Shown here piece by piece: positions 34,388 to 47,815 of a DNA stretch of 64,000 bases (position 1 is its first letter; every line of letters starts with the position of its first letter). The stretch covers positions 159,368 through 223,367 of the forward strand of contig CACRXP010000738.1 of the NCBI GenBank assembly GCA_902702965.1, written 5' to 3'. A program made the position numbers and the translations under genes. The stretch is from Spirometra erinaceieuropaei (Eukaryota > Platyhelminthes > Cestoda > Diphyllobothriidea > Diphyllobothriidae). Below the pieces are notes generated by a model. It was given only the letters and a program-made list of their open reading frames with translations. It did not search any database and had not been told where the DNA came from.

Positions 34388-36719
34388 ATGGGACTCTTGC
34401 CAACCCTGATAGTTTTCATTTGGCCTGTTATATCCGTCAGCTGCTGCAGACATTCTGACGGTAATTATGCGCCTCCTTTTACTGCTTGAGTTACGTTCGA
34501 AGTAATGTAGAATCTTTAATAATTTCCGTCAATTTAACAATCTCAAATAACCCTCAGTTTATCACAGTTGTCTCAGGAACATTTTCTTTGGGAATGATAT
34601 AAGTGAATATAATTGGGAATTTATTTTACCCGAAAATAGGAGGTCTTAACTCACACACATGTCTTGCTAGTTTGCTATGATATGAAGTATCCATTAAGCA
34701 TTTGGTAATTCCAAAAGTTTTCCAGAGCATTTTTTGCAAAAATGTAAGCCAATGTTCCATTTTGTGTAAAAACGCATCTGCAATTGATGCAATAAATTAG
34801 CAGGAAACGCAAAGCCGTATTAACTGGTTATTTCCAAAACCACATAGTATGGTTTAAACGTTTTCTGGTTCAATGTGGACCACTGATATTTGTGCGATGA
34901 TTGTTTTTTTTCTTGTATTCTGTATAAGCTACAGCAGTGGTATTTGCAAATAACTCTAAACACAAAAATGTATACAATGCAAATCCCCAGAGATTTCTTC
35001 ATTTTGAAGAATCAAGTAAACTTATGATCAGTAGCAAATCTTGACAAACATCGATTGGTTTATAATGCAAGCGGCCAAGACGGACAAAACCATATGGTAA
35101 ACGACGCAGACGCAATGACGTTACAGCAAGAGGAAGCTAATTCAAGTGTTAATAAGACTTAATTATAAGTAGCATAATTGTATCTTCACATATTCCAGAG
35201 TCCGATCGAATAATATGGTGAGTGAATGCGCGGTAATCGACAAGTATAACCCACTCCTGAAATCAACAACCTAAATAAATAATATGATGATTGATGAGCA
35301 ATATATGTGTATATGTGTATGTATCAACATGTTGTGGGAGACGTACAAAAGTGTGTTGTAGACTGTAATATTATAAACTGTTTTCAAAGAGGATTTACAA
35401 ATATCAATATACACCTTTGCTACACTCTTTTTGTAGAGCCACTAAAATGCAAAAACGATGGTATGGACCATCATTATCTGCTCCAACGAATTCCGTCAGG
35501 ATTTTTGAGTGTACACCATAGTACAAACTCCTATACCCTGATGCGCATGGAAGTGTCAGACAAACCTACCATTGTTGGCTGTCGTCGTCAAACGATTCAG
35601 CCGAGTTTTAATATGACCATTCAGTGCCATGTTTACTTTCCGTATATAAGGTACTCTTTGAATTTTTCGGTAGGTTTATAAAAATAAGCACAATCGCTTA
35701 TTGTTATTACCTTTTTCGTAATTAATTAATAAATTAAATTAAGCGGACAAAACTAGATTTTTTTTCTTTTACGTAGTTTCTTTACTTAAATGCCACATGG
35801 GCATTGGGAATTCTTTTCCTTTTAATTGACTGCAATACTGTAATTATTTTTAACACTTGAACTTTTTAAATTATACTAAAATTGAATTTTCGGAAGTCCT
35901 TGATTATACCCCATTTTCGATTAAAACATGGCCATGAAAGTGTCAGACAAACCTACCATTGGTGGCTGTCGCCGTTTAAAGATTCAGCCGAGTTCTAATA
36001 TGACAATCCAGTATAATGTTTACTTTCCGCATATAAGGTGTTCTTTGAATTTTTCGGTAGTTTTATAAAAGCAAACACGGGGGTATTCTTGTTGGTACCT
36101 TTTCGTAATTGGTTAACAATTAAATTAAAAGGTCAGAACTTGATTTTTTTATTTTGTGTAGTTTCTTTAGTTAAATGCCACATGAGCATTCGGAATTTTT
36201 TGCGTTTATATGACTGCAAGACTGTAATTATTTTATACACATGAACTCCTAAAATTATACTAAAACCGAACTTTACGAACTTCATGAATATACCCCATTT
36301 TCGATTAAAGCATGGCCTTTTGCAGTCCAATGCTTAACCACATGTAATTTGCTTAGAATATTAAAGGCTGTTCGATGACGTCCGAGGAGCCGCCCATGGA
36401 AGAAAAGGCCGTGGAACTTCGTATGAATCACCTAAATGCTTTGGCTACATTTGAGTACCGTGCAACTTGTGGCCTCATTTGGAACAAGTTCCGTTTGCAT
36501 CTTGTCGATGTCAACTTTTACGATCTGAAAACGGCTGTCTCCCATGCATTTTCAACAAGAACAGGAGATACTCTTAGCTGTGGAGCCAATGCATCCATAT
36601 TACACCTTCCGGTCTACACAAAATTAGCGTTGCGAATCAGGCCATCACCTAGTTGTGTTTATGAAAATCCACGTGCCCTAGTTACCTATGCTGACAAAAT
36701 AACATGTCTAGAAATATAG
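34388..36719 (+). CDS. Secreted two-module Cys-containing protein, gene D (intact, most complete)
   Basis: Exons 34388-34460, 35437-35669 and 36357-36719 encode 222 aa. Donors G|GTAATT and TCG|GTAGGT and acceptors TTTGTAG and TGCTTAG fit the rules. Signal peptide is residues 1-19 (LLPTLIVFIWPVISVS). Family cysteines are at 20, 29, 73, 88, 107, 140, 177, 202 and 219, with an extra Cys19. Sequons are N83-M-T and N180-A-S. Module 1 (exon 2) ends CHVYFPYIRYSL; module 2 (exon 3) has ATFEYRATC, HLVDVNFYDLK, LSC and LPVYTKLAL. Comparison of the two suggests an internal repeat. Introns are 976 and 687 nt. Intron 2 contains a partial second exon 2. Secretion is inferred from the leader; the function is unknown. 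Confidence 0.77.
35936..36050 (+). pseudogene. Partial duplicate of exon 2 inside gene D intron 2
   Basis: A block of about 380 bp has been copied in tandem: 35548-35935 and 35936-36311. The second copy contains only the 3' half of exon 2. It is open (MKVSDKPTIGGCRR, then IQPSSNM and FPHIRCSLNFS) and keeps a donor-like GTAGTT, but has no acceptor at its start. Here the Cys of CHVYF is Tyr. If it were ever spliced in, it would add a third partial module. Confidence 0.7.
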
Positions 36720-37469
36720 ACAAGGTTGTAGATCTTGAATATTCAATACTCTGCAATACACGTTTGCAACCAGTTCATTCTCTTTGATATTTCGGCGCAA
36801 ACATATATGTCTGAATCTACGAACATGGTTTTATATTGTTACTAACCTTAAAGGTGATTTAGAATGAAAAAAACTGTCGGAGCTAGGCATGATAAACATT
36901 TTGTATGCTGAGACTAAGATGGTGAGTAAAAATAAATTGGCGTGATCAGTATTTCTGCATGACAAAACAGTAGTTAGAATTAAGGCAAATTAGTAAGGCC
37001 TACCGCTCAAGTTTTACAAATTATTAATCAGATATTTACGAGTTTACTTAGTAATGTCGCGTTCTTCCAAATTAAAATCCTTCTTGGCGTATCACAATGG
37101 ATTATACGCCTAGGAAACGGCTTATGGATACTTCGCCATATGCGCTACATATTATGGCAGATAAAGAACGTTCAAATGCGTTTGCGATTTTGGGACACAC
37201 TTAGGAGTTGTGTTTAATTTAAGTGGGGGTAAGCTAGTTCCGTATACGTGTATCTATGATATTTAAAAGTGGTTTGGATTCGTACTTAGAAAACCCATAC
37301 CATCCCATAACAATGTGCAAAACAGATCAATGAACGTTGAGAGAATGTGCAGGGCGTTTTTCCCAATCATTAAAGGGGCAAGGTGAGTACGCCTCAATGC
37401 CAAATATAAGAGGAAGCACGTGGATGAGTTTTCTCAATGCGACAATTGCTAAACAGAAGTCGTCGTAAA
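36720..37469. other. Gene D 3' flank
   Basis: Shares the ACACGTTTGCAACCAGTTCA block with gene B and a GATTTTGGGACACACTT block with 57185-57200. No poly(A) site can be fixed. Confidence 0.5.
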
Positions 37470-38620
37470 ACGTGTGCGAATTTTGACGCACGCATGTCAA
37501 AATTCAAGTGGCCCAGTTATATCGGCCAGTCATTCATATCATATACGTAGGTCGTAAATAATAGCGATAATTTGGAGATAACTAGGACGTTACAGCAAAT
37601 ACCGCTAAACGCAGGCTTTTATTATTTTAAAAAGGTGGGAGCTGAGTTTGAATTCATGAACCAATGATACGCATAACTGTTTAGCGTCATGAACACTTTT
37701 GTCTCCTCAGCGAAGATGACTGTTGCAAATCTACATGCAAACTGGTAAGATAGTGCTAATAGTCAATAAGCCACTCGGTACCACAGACGAAACCGATAGT
37801 TATGAATATCCACTTTGCACATAGTATCGAAGGCGAGGTCTGAAGACCTGGATGCATTTGCAGATGGTCATTCAATATACATCACCAACGCTGTCGATCT
37901 ATACTAATTTGCTTCCCTTTTTAAATATTAGGGAGGGTGCATTAAACAAGGATAACGTTTCAAAAGTCTGACAATTGCTATTTTCTCGAGAAGAAATTTT
38001 TTTAAGATGTGTTAATGTTCGTGATTTTTTTCAAAATCATCCGGAAGACTTGTGGCATTTTAATGGTAAACTATATTTCAGAAGGTTTTTCATCTTCATT
38101 CTGCGCAGTTGTACCTTGAAGCGACTAGACGTTTCGACACCCGGTCCCTCAGAAATGAGGTGGGTTTCCTGTGACACGTATTTCATACATGGTTGAGTAA
38201 TGTCATATTCTTGATTTTGTTTCTGCATGCTCGAGGTAGAATTAGAGCAAGCTCACTAGATGTATAGTTTTTATTCTATGGCCCCTGAATATTCCTAACC
38301 GAGACATCTTGTGTTTAATACGGTTACAATGATACGAAGAGGGACTTCAGGTTTAAAGATTATAGAATTTTATCGAATTATATCTTTCAAATTCGGATAT
38401 CTGTAAGGAAGTAAGAAGCTGTATCACTTATGGTTGAGAGCATACGCTACAGGAAGTTCTGTTTCCGTAAATCTATCTTGTTCTGCATGGCTGAAGCAGA
38501 ATTCCAACATTCCCACTGATGCTTGATCTATGAGCGGTGTATGGGTTTGATTGTATGACACCTGAATATTTTTATCCGAGATACGGATACGGATAAAAAC
38601 ATCACGTTTAAAGAGAGGAA
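37470..38620 (-). repeat. Dispersed repeat R1, copy 3
   Basis: Begins with the GACGCACGCATGTC tract, carries CATCCGGAAGACTTGTGGCA near 38040 and the CCCTCAGAAATGAGG tract near 38145, and ends in the ATCTATGAGC tract near 38530, all matched inverted in 50180-51330. About 38400-38600 and 38620-38800 look like a short local duplication of its far end. Confidence 0.6.
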
Positions 38621-39589
38621 TACTTCACCCAATTTAAATTTCTGCTCCGGATCGCTATAAGACATTTTAGGAATTAAAGAGCTGTATGAATTAGAGTTGA
38701 TTAGGTTTGCTTGAGAAAGTTTAGTTTTTGTAACTCTATCTTCCTTAAGTTTAGCTATGTTTAAATGTTTAAAGTTGAGACTTGCTCCAGGCAAACATTT
38801 GTTTTGCAGATATTTTACAAAATCAGTATCTTAAAATGCACTTCTGTAATTCAATACGTTTTGTCAACTGATTTGTTGCTCCCTTGTTTTGAGTCCTGTG
38901 CTGGTCCGCCTCACATATTTTACTAATTATAACCTTCAGTTTGTCATTACAATCATCTCAATGCAGCTCAAAATATCATATTTATAGGGGAACGCTTTCA
39001 TCCCTTATGGATTGCCAGAAAAAGCTTAAGGTGATTTGCGAACATAAAACACACATACGTTTAAAATCCTATATCAGCACCCGGTTACTACAATCTCGGT
39101 TTTCAGTGTTAATTATTCAGTTGCTGTTTATCTGCACAACATATAGTATAATTTGTATAGTATAGTCTGGCAAACATTTAGTTTACATATATTTTGCAGA
39201 TAAAAATCGGGCTTTGCTTAATTCAGCATAGCAATCAGAACGTATTTATTAATTAATTTTATTTGACAGTAGCACTTAACTTTATGTACGGTATTTTCTG
39301 TCCAATAATTGCATGTAGTTAATGCTATAAATTAATCAAACACAGTAACATATTTTAAGTGCAAACCAGTATCCATCGCAGGCTTATAATATTTTGATAA
39401 GGAGGGTGTTGGCTCCGCATTGGTGCACTTATGCGTAATTGGTCATGATGTGTTACCAAGTAAATACAATTCTCTTTCCGTTAAGGAAATGATAAGGTAG
39501 GTTTTTCTTAAAATATGAGGGTCCGCTGAGTACGCTTCAATGTGAAAATGAAGGAATAAACTGGAATGAGTTAAACAATACGAAAATTA
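38621..39589. other. Gene-free stretch, partly duplicated
   Basis: About 38840-39120 matches 59060-59310 (ATAAAACACACATA, CAGCACCCGGTTA against GCTCCCGGTTA) and 39230-39480 resembles 57420-57640 (GTAGCACTTAACT, GCAGTTAAT). No gene seen. Confidence 0.5.
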
Positions 39590-40330
39590 CTAAAAATAAG
39601 CATAGGTAAAAAAATGTGCAAATTACGATACACGCATGTCGAAATTGTAGTTGCCCGGTTATGTCGCCCCGGTCATCTATATCATATACGAAAGGCGCAA
39701 CTGGTGTCGCTTATTGCGAGTTCACTATGACGTCACAGCGCACTCGCGGTCCGTCGTCAACCATTGTCAGCCCAAAAAATTATGCGTTCCTATGTCTCCC
39801 TTCTTCCTTCTCAGTCATGTCCACATGCTAAAATTGCACACTTCGCATTTTCGAGTGCCACTTACGCATATCAAGACCACCTGTCTCTGTTATAAATCGC
39901 CCTGCTAACTCTGCGGACAGCGCTGGTAGACATTCTGTCACTCGGAAGAACAGACGAAACACGAAAACTCTCAGCATTTAGGCAACGCCTGTTTTTGCTT
40001 CTGAAATCATCCGCATTACGTGTGGCAGTTTAATGCTGTCCCAAATTTCTATAATATTGTTTTCGTACTTCTGCGCATGGGTTATATCGTGTGGCTTGAA
40101 ACTTCGGGAAACAATCATTCAGCAATGAGATCCGTATTCCAATACAGGTATTTAATATATAATTGGATGAAGTAGATCCAGAAGAAACTTCATAGTTTTT
40201 GATTCATTAGAGATGCATAGGTTTGTTCGTATTATGCAGCTGTACAACTGGGTGTTCCGGTACGCTACAGTAAATATCCTTTCACTACATCTACATTACC
40301 TACAGTTTAAAAAACTGCAGAGTGCATCAT
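39590..40330 (-). repeat. Dispersed repeat R1, copy 4
   Basis: Starts at the ACACGCATGTCG tract and includes GACAGCGCTGGTAGACATTC near 39915, shared with 18608-18630. It lies 1 kb after copy 3 in the same orientation and directly precedes SD-A copy 2, as copy 2 of R1 precedes SD-A copy 1. Confidence 0.6.
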
Positions 40331-43300
40331 AAAAAGGAATTGACCACTTTAAATGTAGGTTGGAACGAATATTCTGCACAATGTAATGAGTTTACTTGCT
40401 TATATTCAAGAATCCTGGTATCCGCAAAAAACCGTAAGATTCTAGAGTGATCAGACTCTGCGTGATCGTTTTGTAAACTCACATAGACAAGGACCGTTTT
40501 ACAAAGGATATCCAAAGCAACTTACGACAGCCTGCATTTGTGTGGTGATGACCACCCAATCAACAGCGGTAACCTTTTTTGAGTACAACCTTGCCTACCT
40601 TCCTGTTCTTAACCATAGTTATATTTGCATAGGTAATTTCTCGCAAGTCTCTATATACTTCAGAATGCAGCAATCTGCGGTGATTAAACGCGTTTTCAGT
40701 TTTATGCAACATGGCCACCAAGAACGTTTTCGTTGACTTCCACCAAACTAATAACAATTGAACCTTTTACAAAAACCCTCGAATTCAAATTCGCGGTCAG
40801 ATTTTTGTTCTTACTAATACAATGCCAAAAAAACTTAAGGCACAGTGGATGCGAACCGTGGTGGCTTCTTGGGTTTGCAACATTCTGTTAGACAAACCAG
40901 TCGTCGATCGCCTAGCGTACCTGCGGCCCATGACAGTGGACCACGAGCAAGAATAAGGCAAAGATTATGTGAATCACAAAGGCTGTATAATCATTTTGTG
41001 ATCTCAAACAGTCAAGTTCACATTGCATACGACATTCAAAGCAAGTCATCAGGACCGGCATACGTGTACGGATGGCTACCCGATCATCAGCGGCATCATT
41101 TTCTTCAAGGACAAACTTGTTTCCTCTTCTGGATTGAGGCATAGAGCTTTTTACAAAGCTAATATCTCGAATGTCTGTACACATTTCCAGAGGCAGAATT
41201 ATACAGTACTTAAGCGTGATTTCACTTGTAGGATGTGATATCTATGATACTTATTAAATTTTGCGAAATACAAAGAGAATAAACAATTGTGCCGCAACGC
41301 CACCAAACCCGTTTTCGGCGAATTCAACCAACACCGTGTGTCCAAAAGTTTTTTTTCACAAAACGGTCGAATTCACATTCACCACTAAATTTCGATTTTA
41401 TTACATTTAACGCCACCAAACTCTTACATCAACGTAGACGCGACACGTGGCGGTCTTACTTCGGCGTCATAGCTTCTGATTGACAAGCCATCTGTCGTTT
41501 GCATAGCAAAACTGGAGCACAATAGAGTGGACCACGAGTGACATTAAGGGCGACATAATCTGAAACGCACGGGCTCCATAAACCTGTCAGTTAAACCTAG
41601 ACGAGGTCATGTATATATGTACGACAGACGACCTACATGATAGCAATTTCATACCGTTGGCTGTCCAGGTCAACTGAAATAGTCCTTTGACCTAGTCTTT
41701 ATACTCGTTGACTCCTTAAGTAAAGACAAGCTGCCAAAGCCCGAATCTTGCGGGCAATTAGGCAACCAAGATTTTGACACAGATAAGCGGGAATAGACGG
41801 AAAAACCCCGTAGCAAACAACCTTATTCATGTCATTTAACCACAAGCAACTACAAGTGTCTCTTATTTTAACACATAATTTTCAAAGCAAGGCTTAATAA
41901 GTATCAGCGATTTGACTTTTAAGATCACGTTTACAGTAAAGAACGAGTCATGAGAGAATTGGATGCGTAGCTCCAGTCCGTTTAAGTGAACATATTGTCA
42001 TTTCCTGCGTGTTTTCTCTCCTATCGAAACCACAATCACAGATTCAGACGATTTGGAAAATTTCAATGTGTAATTTGACGCCATGAGAACTTCTGAGTTT
42101 ACTGAGCTCTGGATGTTAATAAGGATATTCATATGTTTCCTAGAAATAATCCTGCGGGATACAAAAAAGTCTTAATTCATTTTATTATTTAATAACATTA
42201 AACAGGTTGTGTGCATGACCACTGCGTGTTACCTGGATGACAAAAGAGGTTAGAAGGAAAACACATGCACTGTGCAAAAAGAATTTTGCAAATTCACGAA
42301 AACATAGCATTTGCCGAATACGAGCACTAACAAAATAAATGGTGCAATAATACGCGTGTTGACAGAACTTCTTTTTAAGTGGCGACTGGCAGCATAATGC
42401 ACTGCATGTAACGCGAGGTTCAACATGTAGATCCGCAATGGGGAAAGCTGTAACAAATGTACAGGTATTATTCATGTGCGCGAAAAATTGCTACTTGAAG
42501 GGTCACAGAAATAAAAATTCCTGGTTTAGTTTATTTTGTCCGCGTTTTACTGCAGAGCCCTCTGAAGGAAATCAGGAATTTGAAATGTGCTGAGACAGTC
42601 AGGAGATTTGAATGGCAATCGTTGCTTATAAGGTTACCTGGATCCGATAGAATTATAGGAAATCATTGGGTACAACGGTCGAACGTAGATCGTTTGGTCA
42701 TCTCCAGAGTGCGCTGGCATCTTTTTAATACAGCTGAAATTGCTACGTTTTCTAACACATTTGCGTGATGGCAACTGCCGCATTTTAAGCCAGTACGTCG
42801 CATCTGTAGTTTTTAAGCTTACCGTTCCTCATATTATCATTAACAAAGGCATATTCTTCGGATGCGTTCTGAACGTCGCAAGTATGCGTCAGCTAAACAA
42901 TGCATTTAAAATTTCCATCTTTCTGCTTAGTAATAATCTTTCCATTGTCAGCAAAACTCACGTTATTAAACGAATTTCACTGATAAAGGAACACAGTAGG
43001 ACTAAGTGTTTTGTCTTCAAAAGCAATTAGTCAATTGTGACTTTCGTTTGCAGATTACTTCTCCTCCGTCCATTTGATGCTTGAAACTTGCATAGCGGTA
43101 TTATTGCGCAGGAGATATTGAGGCTCTGCTATTTTAAATTACAATCCGTATAGATATTTTACGTGAAATTTGTCTTTCTACGACAGTTAGGTTCACGTTG
43201 TGATATCGTTGCAGGGTAGGCGATACAAAATCTTCCTATTCTGATGAATGGCACATGTTGAAAAAGTCGGCACGTAGAGCAAAATGAGTTTATTAACATT

Positions 43301-45254
43301 AATTTAGAATATCAAAGGTGAACAATATCATCCAACAATCGACTGGCAATTGGCTTAAGCTTTTACAATGCAGTTGTATGCTAATATTAACAATAGGGTT
43401 TACAGAACGTTGGTAACTGAAGCATGCATTCGTAGGGCTAGTTTAAACAAAAAAGATAAGTCACAGGACAACAATGTAGGTGAGAGAAGGAATGCAAGAC
43501 TCTATGAATGAACATACCTCGGGTAAAGGCGTGTGTTTAGAACGTAAACATCATATCTTACAAGGAGGTTCACAGATTTCCATGAAAAGGGTATCAGGTT
43601 GGAGGGGAAATAAACTAATTGGCGAAATTGTGGCACAAAGGAAAATGAAATAAAATACCTCATTGGAAAGGCTATTCCAGTATTGAGGACAAAAAGAGGG
43701 TCACATTAAGATAATGCATTTGGCTGATTTGTGATTATTTAGTATTATACCATCTTCCTTTAAGCATACTTAGCCATGCGTAAGATCTTTCTTTAGAGAT
43801 CGGAGGTGTGCCTGGTTTTTAAGACTGTGGCAAATGCCCATAGCAGCAGTATATGTGACTAATAGACAGTCGCTTGGGTCTTTTAGATCCTAAGTGGGAA
43901 GAGATAAAACTAATAGGATTAAATGAAATAATGGGAACACCGCAGCCATTGAGAATGATCGAAAATTTTCGCTTGCCGGGTTGGAGAAATTGGCTGCATT
44001 GAGGATTGTTATGTCAACGGTATAGCTGAGGATCCCATGTAACAGTCAGCTTTACTGTGTATCATGTCATAGGAGATTTATTTTAAATGGAGTTTTGATG
44101 GTGGGCAACAACATTAACCGTTAGCTGACGAGATGGAAAAAAAACACAGAGATTGCCTGGGCTTGTGCCGAAAGTCCTATCCTGCGCTATTGTACGACGA
44201 CCAAAACGAGAGCAGTAATAAAATGATGAACAAAATGTACACAACAAAAAATAACGAATTATGAGTTAGGTTGTGAGTTTTTGTGAAGTTACCGTTGTCG
44301 GCAGTGTAATTTCTGCAACGGCCTGCAAATGTTTGCCAAGATACAACTCCATATGACACGATGCACAGTCTACCGTTGCTAAAGTAATTTCCGAGCCAAG
44401 AGGTAACCTCGTGTGGAGAGACGCACACAGATTATTTGGTAAGGAGAGGATTGTGCTGGACGATATTTAAGGTGAATAAGTAATTAAGAAAAGCTGTATA
44501 TGTATGAATGGCGATCGTTATCACGTTCTTTTAGTACAGAGTGGACCACATGAAGGACATAACTAACCGTACTACGGATGGTTGTATATGCAAATTATAA
44601 GGAGGGTGAAGCAATCTGACAGAGAACAGCCTTGCAATGACCTGCACAACTCTATCAACAAGCTTACGGATTGCCGCTATCAGACAACGGATGAACGTTT
44701 TGAAAGGAGTGTTGGATAATTCTTAAGACTTGAAATGATGTTTAATGTACAGCAAGAATCAGGCTACTTAGACTCTATGTGCACACGATATTAACTCCAT
44801 CTGAGTATAGGTAAGTGCTTCGGAGAACTTTGAGTGATCTATACTGACCAACCTGTGAAAAGGCCAGACTGATTTCCTTACAGTTATATCATCATGAATT
44901 AGTTGAGTAGATTAAATGTTAGAGAGAATGTGCTGGGCACGATTATGCAAGGCATTGCTTGATCCGCGGATCATATTTCAGGGTTTCTTTGTCGTTGCAA
45001 TAAAAAGGAAGCTAAGGGGACACAAATGGATTAGCAAAATATATCGTGTCAAAAATATCCATTTTTCGGAAAACGCATGCAATAATGAATTTTATAGGTG
45101 CTCGCACCCTTAATATTCGTACATATTTCAGCAACTGATGAAAAAGGAATATAAGGGGAGAGGGAAAATTTAAAAGACAATCTGACACATGCAATATTTA
45201 GTCTTTTAAAGTTGCCACGGTAACGGCCTTAGGATCGTTGCGAAGACCTTCGTT

Positions 45255-45655
45255 ATTAGAGGTGATATGTGCGCAACTTGGACGATGAAGCAAATTTACA
45301 GGCAAACTTATACCGACTCAGAAATGGTCAGGCCACAGGCTCCTCCAATTTAATGTTACCAAATGCAACATTCTGAGGATTGGCAGAACCAGCTCGGCGC
45401 ACTGGCAGACGTTCTATCTAAATCACACACCGCTGCCACTGGTAGAGGTTCAGAAATACCTAGGGGTGTGGATAACATCTTCACTAAAGCGATCATTCCA
45501 CTGCTTGAAAGCAGCGAAATCCGCAATATCCAGCTTATATCCCATTAAGCGGGCATTTGCCAAGTTCGACGAAGAGTGCTTTCGCAAGGTCTTCGGGATG
45601 TTTGTGCGCCCACAGTTAGAATTTGCCATTCAGGCCATTCATCGCGTCCTCTTAG
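45255..45655 (+). mobile_element. LINE RT C-terminal fragment, plus orientation
   Basis: Translates with frameshifts to NILRIGRTSS, KYLGVWITSSLKRSFHCLK then IKRAFAKFDEECFRKVFGMF and VRPQLEFAI. The same words occur on the minus strand in 46700-47090. It is both 5' and 3' truncated and sits exactly between the two tandem SD-A pieces. Confidence 0.68.
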
Positions 45656-46384
45656 GACAGAGTGGACCATAAGAAGGACATAACCACCCATACTACGGAT
45701 AGTATAATACACAAACTATAGGCATTTGGAAGCAATCTGGCAGAGATCAGCCTTGTTATGGCTACCAAAACTTGTTCAGCAATCCTGAGCGTAGCCGCCA
45801 GCAGACAATGTATAAATGATTTCATAGGACTGTTGGAGAATTCTTAAGACTACAAATGATGCTCAATGTACAACAAGAATTAGGGTACTTAGACTCCATG
45901 TGCACACGTTGTTTTCTCCATATAAGAAAACGTTAGACTTTCAGCGAACATTGAGTGATTTATCCTGACCAATCTGTGACAAAACGAGGCTGATTTCCTT
46001 AAGTAGGATCATTACTATCAGTATCAGTATATTTCAAGGAAAGTAGGTGCGTACCTTTAAAATCCCTATATGTTAACATGCAGAGGATATATATGGAGGA
46101 AATGGAAAGGATGTAACATGAAAGAAATGCGGAGAGTAGCAGAAACTGTACAGATGTTAACATAATTTAGAGGCACATTAACTTGCTTTGTTGGTTAAAT
46201 GCAACGGACAGTTGAAGCACACTTAAGATACGGGAGAAGAAGTAAAATTGTTTAGTTTACAGGCATCGTGGTGAATGCGAAAAGCGGTGTGCGACGCAAT
46301 CCAAAATTAATAAATTTAATAAAAATGTGCCATCTGAACGTTGCTAGTAGCATCATAATAACACTTAATTGTCAACTTTGGCTG

Positions 46385-47815
46385 TCAAGGTGGTCGTAGT
46401 CCGGCGTTATTGTCGTGCGCGCTCCAATGCTGATCTAGCCTCCGTTTAAAACTATCTAGGGAGCCCGACATAACAACATCCTCAGGCAATGCATTCCAAG
46501 CTGCAACCACTCTGTTGGAGAAGAAGAACTTTCGGGAGTCTAGCCGGGTACCAGCCACACGCAGTTTGAGTGGATGGCCTCTCAGGTTAGTCGTAGCCGC
46601 CAACTCGAAGAAATATCCAAACGCGAGGCAGCAGACCTGATTGTGCGCAATGCGGAAAGCTTGTATCAGGTCCCCACGTAACTGTCTGCAACTCAAAGGA
46701 AAGAGGTCAAGATTAAATAATCGTGTTCGTAGGGTAGTGACCACTGCCCAGATATAAGTTTTGTTGCTCGCCGTTGAACTTTTTCGAGTATGCCAAAGTC
46801 CTTAGTGGTCCGGGGTCTCCATGCTTCGATAGCAAACTCCAGGTGCGGTCGCACGAAAGTTTGAAAGACCTTGGCCACGCAGTCTTCCCTAAAAGGAGGA
46901 GAACGCCCGTTTGACGACGTATAGAATGGACATCGCCAACTTGACCACCTTTAAACATTGCAGCGAAAGCTTAAGCGAGGTTGTGATCCATACACCCAAG
47001 TCCTTCCGTGCGTCGACTTCTTGCAGTGGTTTGCCAGTCAGACGGTAGACCGTGTGGTTAGGAGAACTGGTTCTGCCGACGCGTAGGAAATTAGGCTTGT
47101 TTACGTTAAACGGTAGAAGCCCGTCTTTTGACCATTGCTTGAGATGGTCCAGAATTGTCCGCAGTCGCGCCTTCTCAACTTCGTTTCTAATGGTAATCGA
47201 GATTTTTATGTCATCGGCAAACATTGCGACATCACAATTTAGTTCGTTAGCACAGTCATTTACGTATACGCAGAACGGCTTAGGGCCACCAACAGAGCCT
47301 TGGGGAACACCAATCTTAACGGAAACCTCGGCAGAATGTCGATCACTGACGTGGACGGCTTGAGAGCAGCCGAGTAATAAGCTCTGATTCCACATCAGAA
47401 GCTTAGCTGGCACTCCTGCACGGCTAGGTTTGTATAGAAGGCGGTGGTGAGGTTCACTATTGAAGGATTTTTTAAAGTCGATATAGATGACATGCACCAT
47501 AACTCCTCTATCAACAGCCCTAGTCCCTTCTTCCAGACAGTAGAGCAGGTTTGTCACACATGATCTGCTTTTGCGGAATCCATGCTGAGAATCGGAAAGC
47601 CAATGGTTTTGTTAAAGGAACTGCATAAATTGTTGCTTTATTATCTTCTACATAATCTTACAGCAAATGTAGTTGACATTGAGAGGTATGTAATTGTTTA
47701 CAGAGACCCGGCCTCCGCCCTTGTACAGCGGCGTAATCCACACCGACTTCCAGTCGGGTGGCAGATATCCGGTCTTGAAGGATGTATGCATTATTTCAGT
47801 AGAGGAAGTCTATAA
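46385..47815 (-). mobile_element. LINE (CR1/Jockey-type) RT remnant, minus orientation
   Basis: The 222-codon minus frame 47557-46889 holds RT motifs in order: VIYIDFKKSFNSEPH (motif A), GVPQGSVGGP (motif B), MFADDIKIS (motif C) and KDLGVWITTSL. Further frames (46878-46693 and 46744-46385) continue with FVRPHLEFAIEAW, then RRATKLI, then FFSNRVVAAWNALP, a tail typical of these LINEs. The right end (near 47700-47800) reads LPPDWKSVWITPLYKGG, so the element is 5' truncated at about 47815. Two frameshifts break it. Motif C is intact but the element is dead. Confidence 0.8.
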
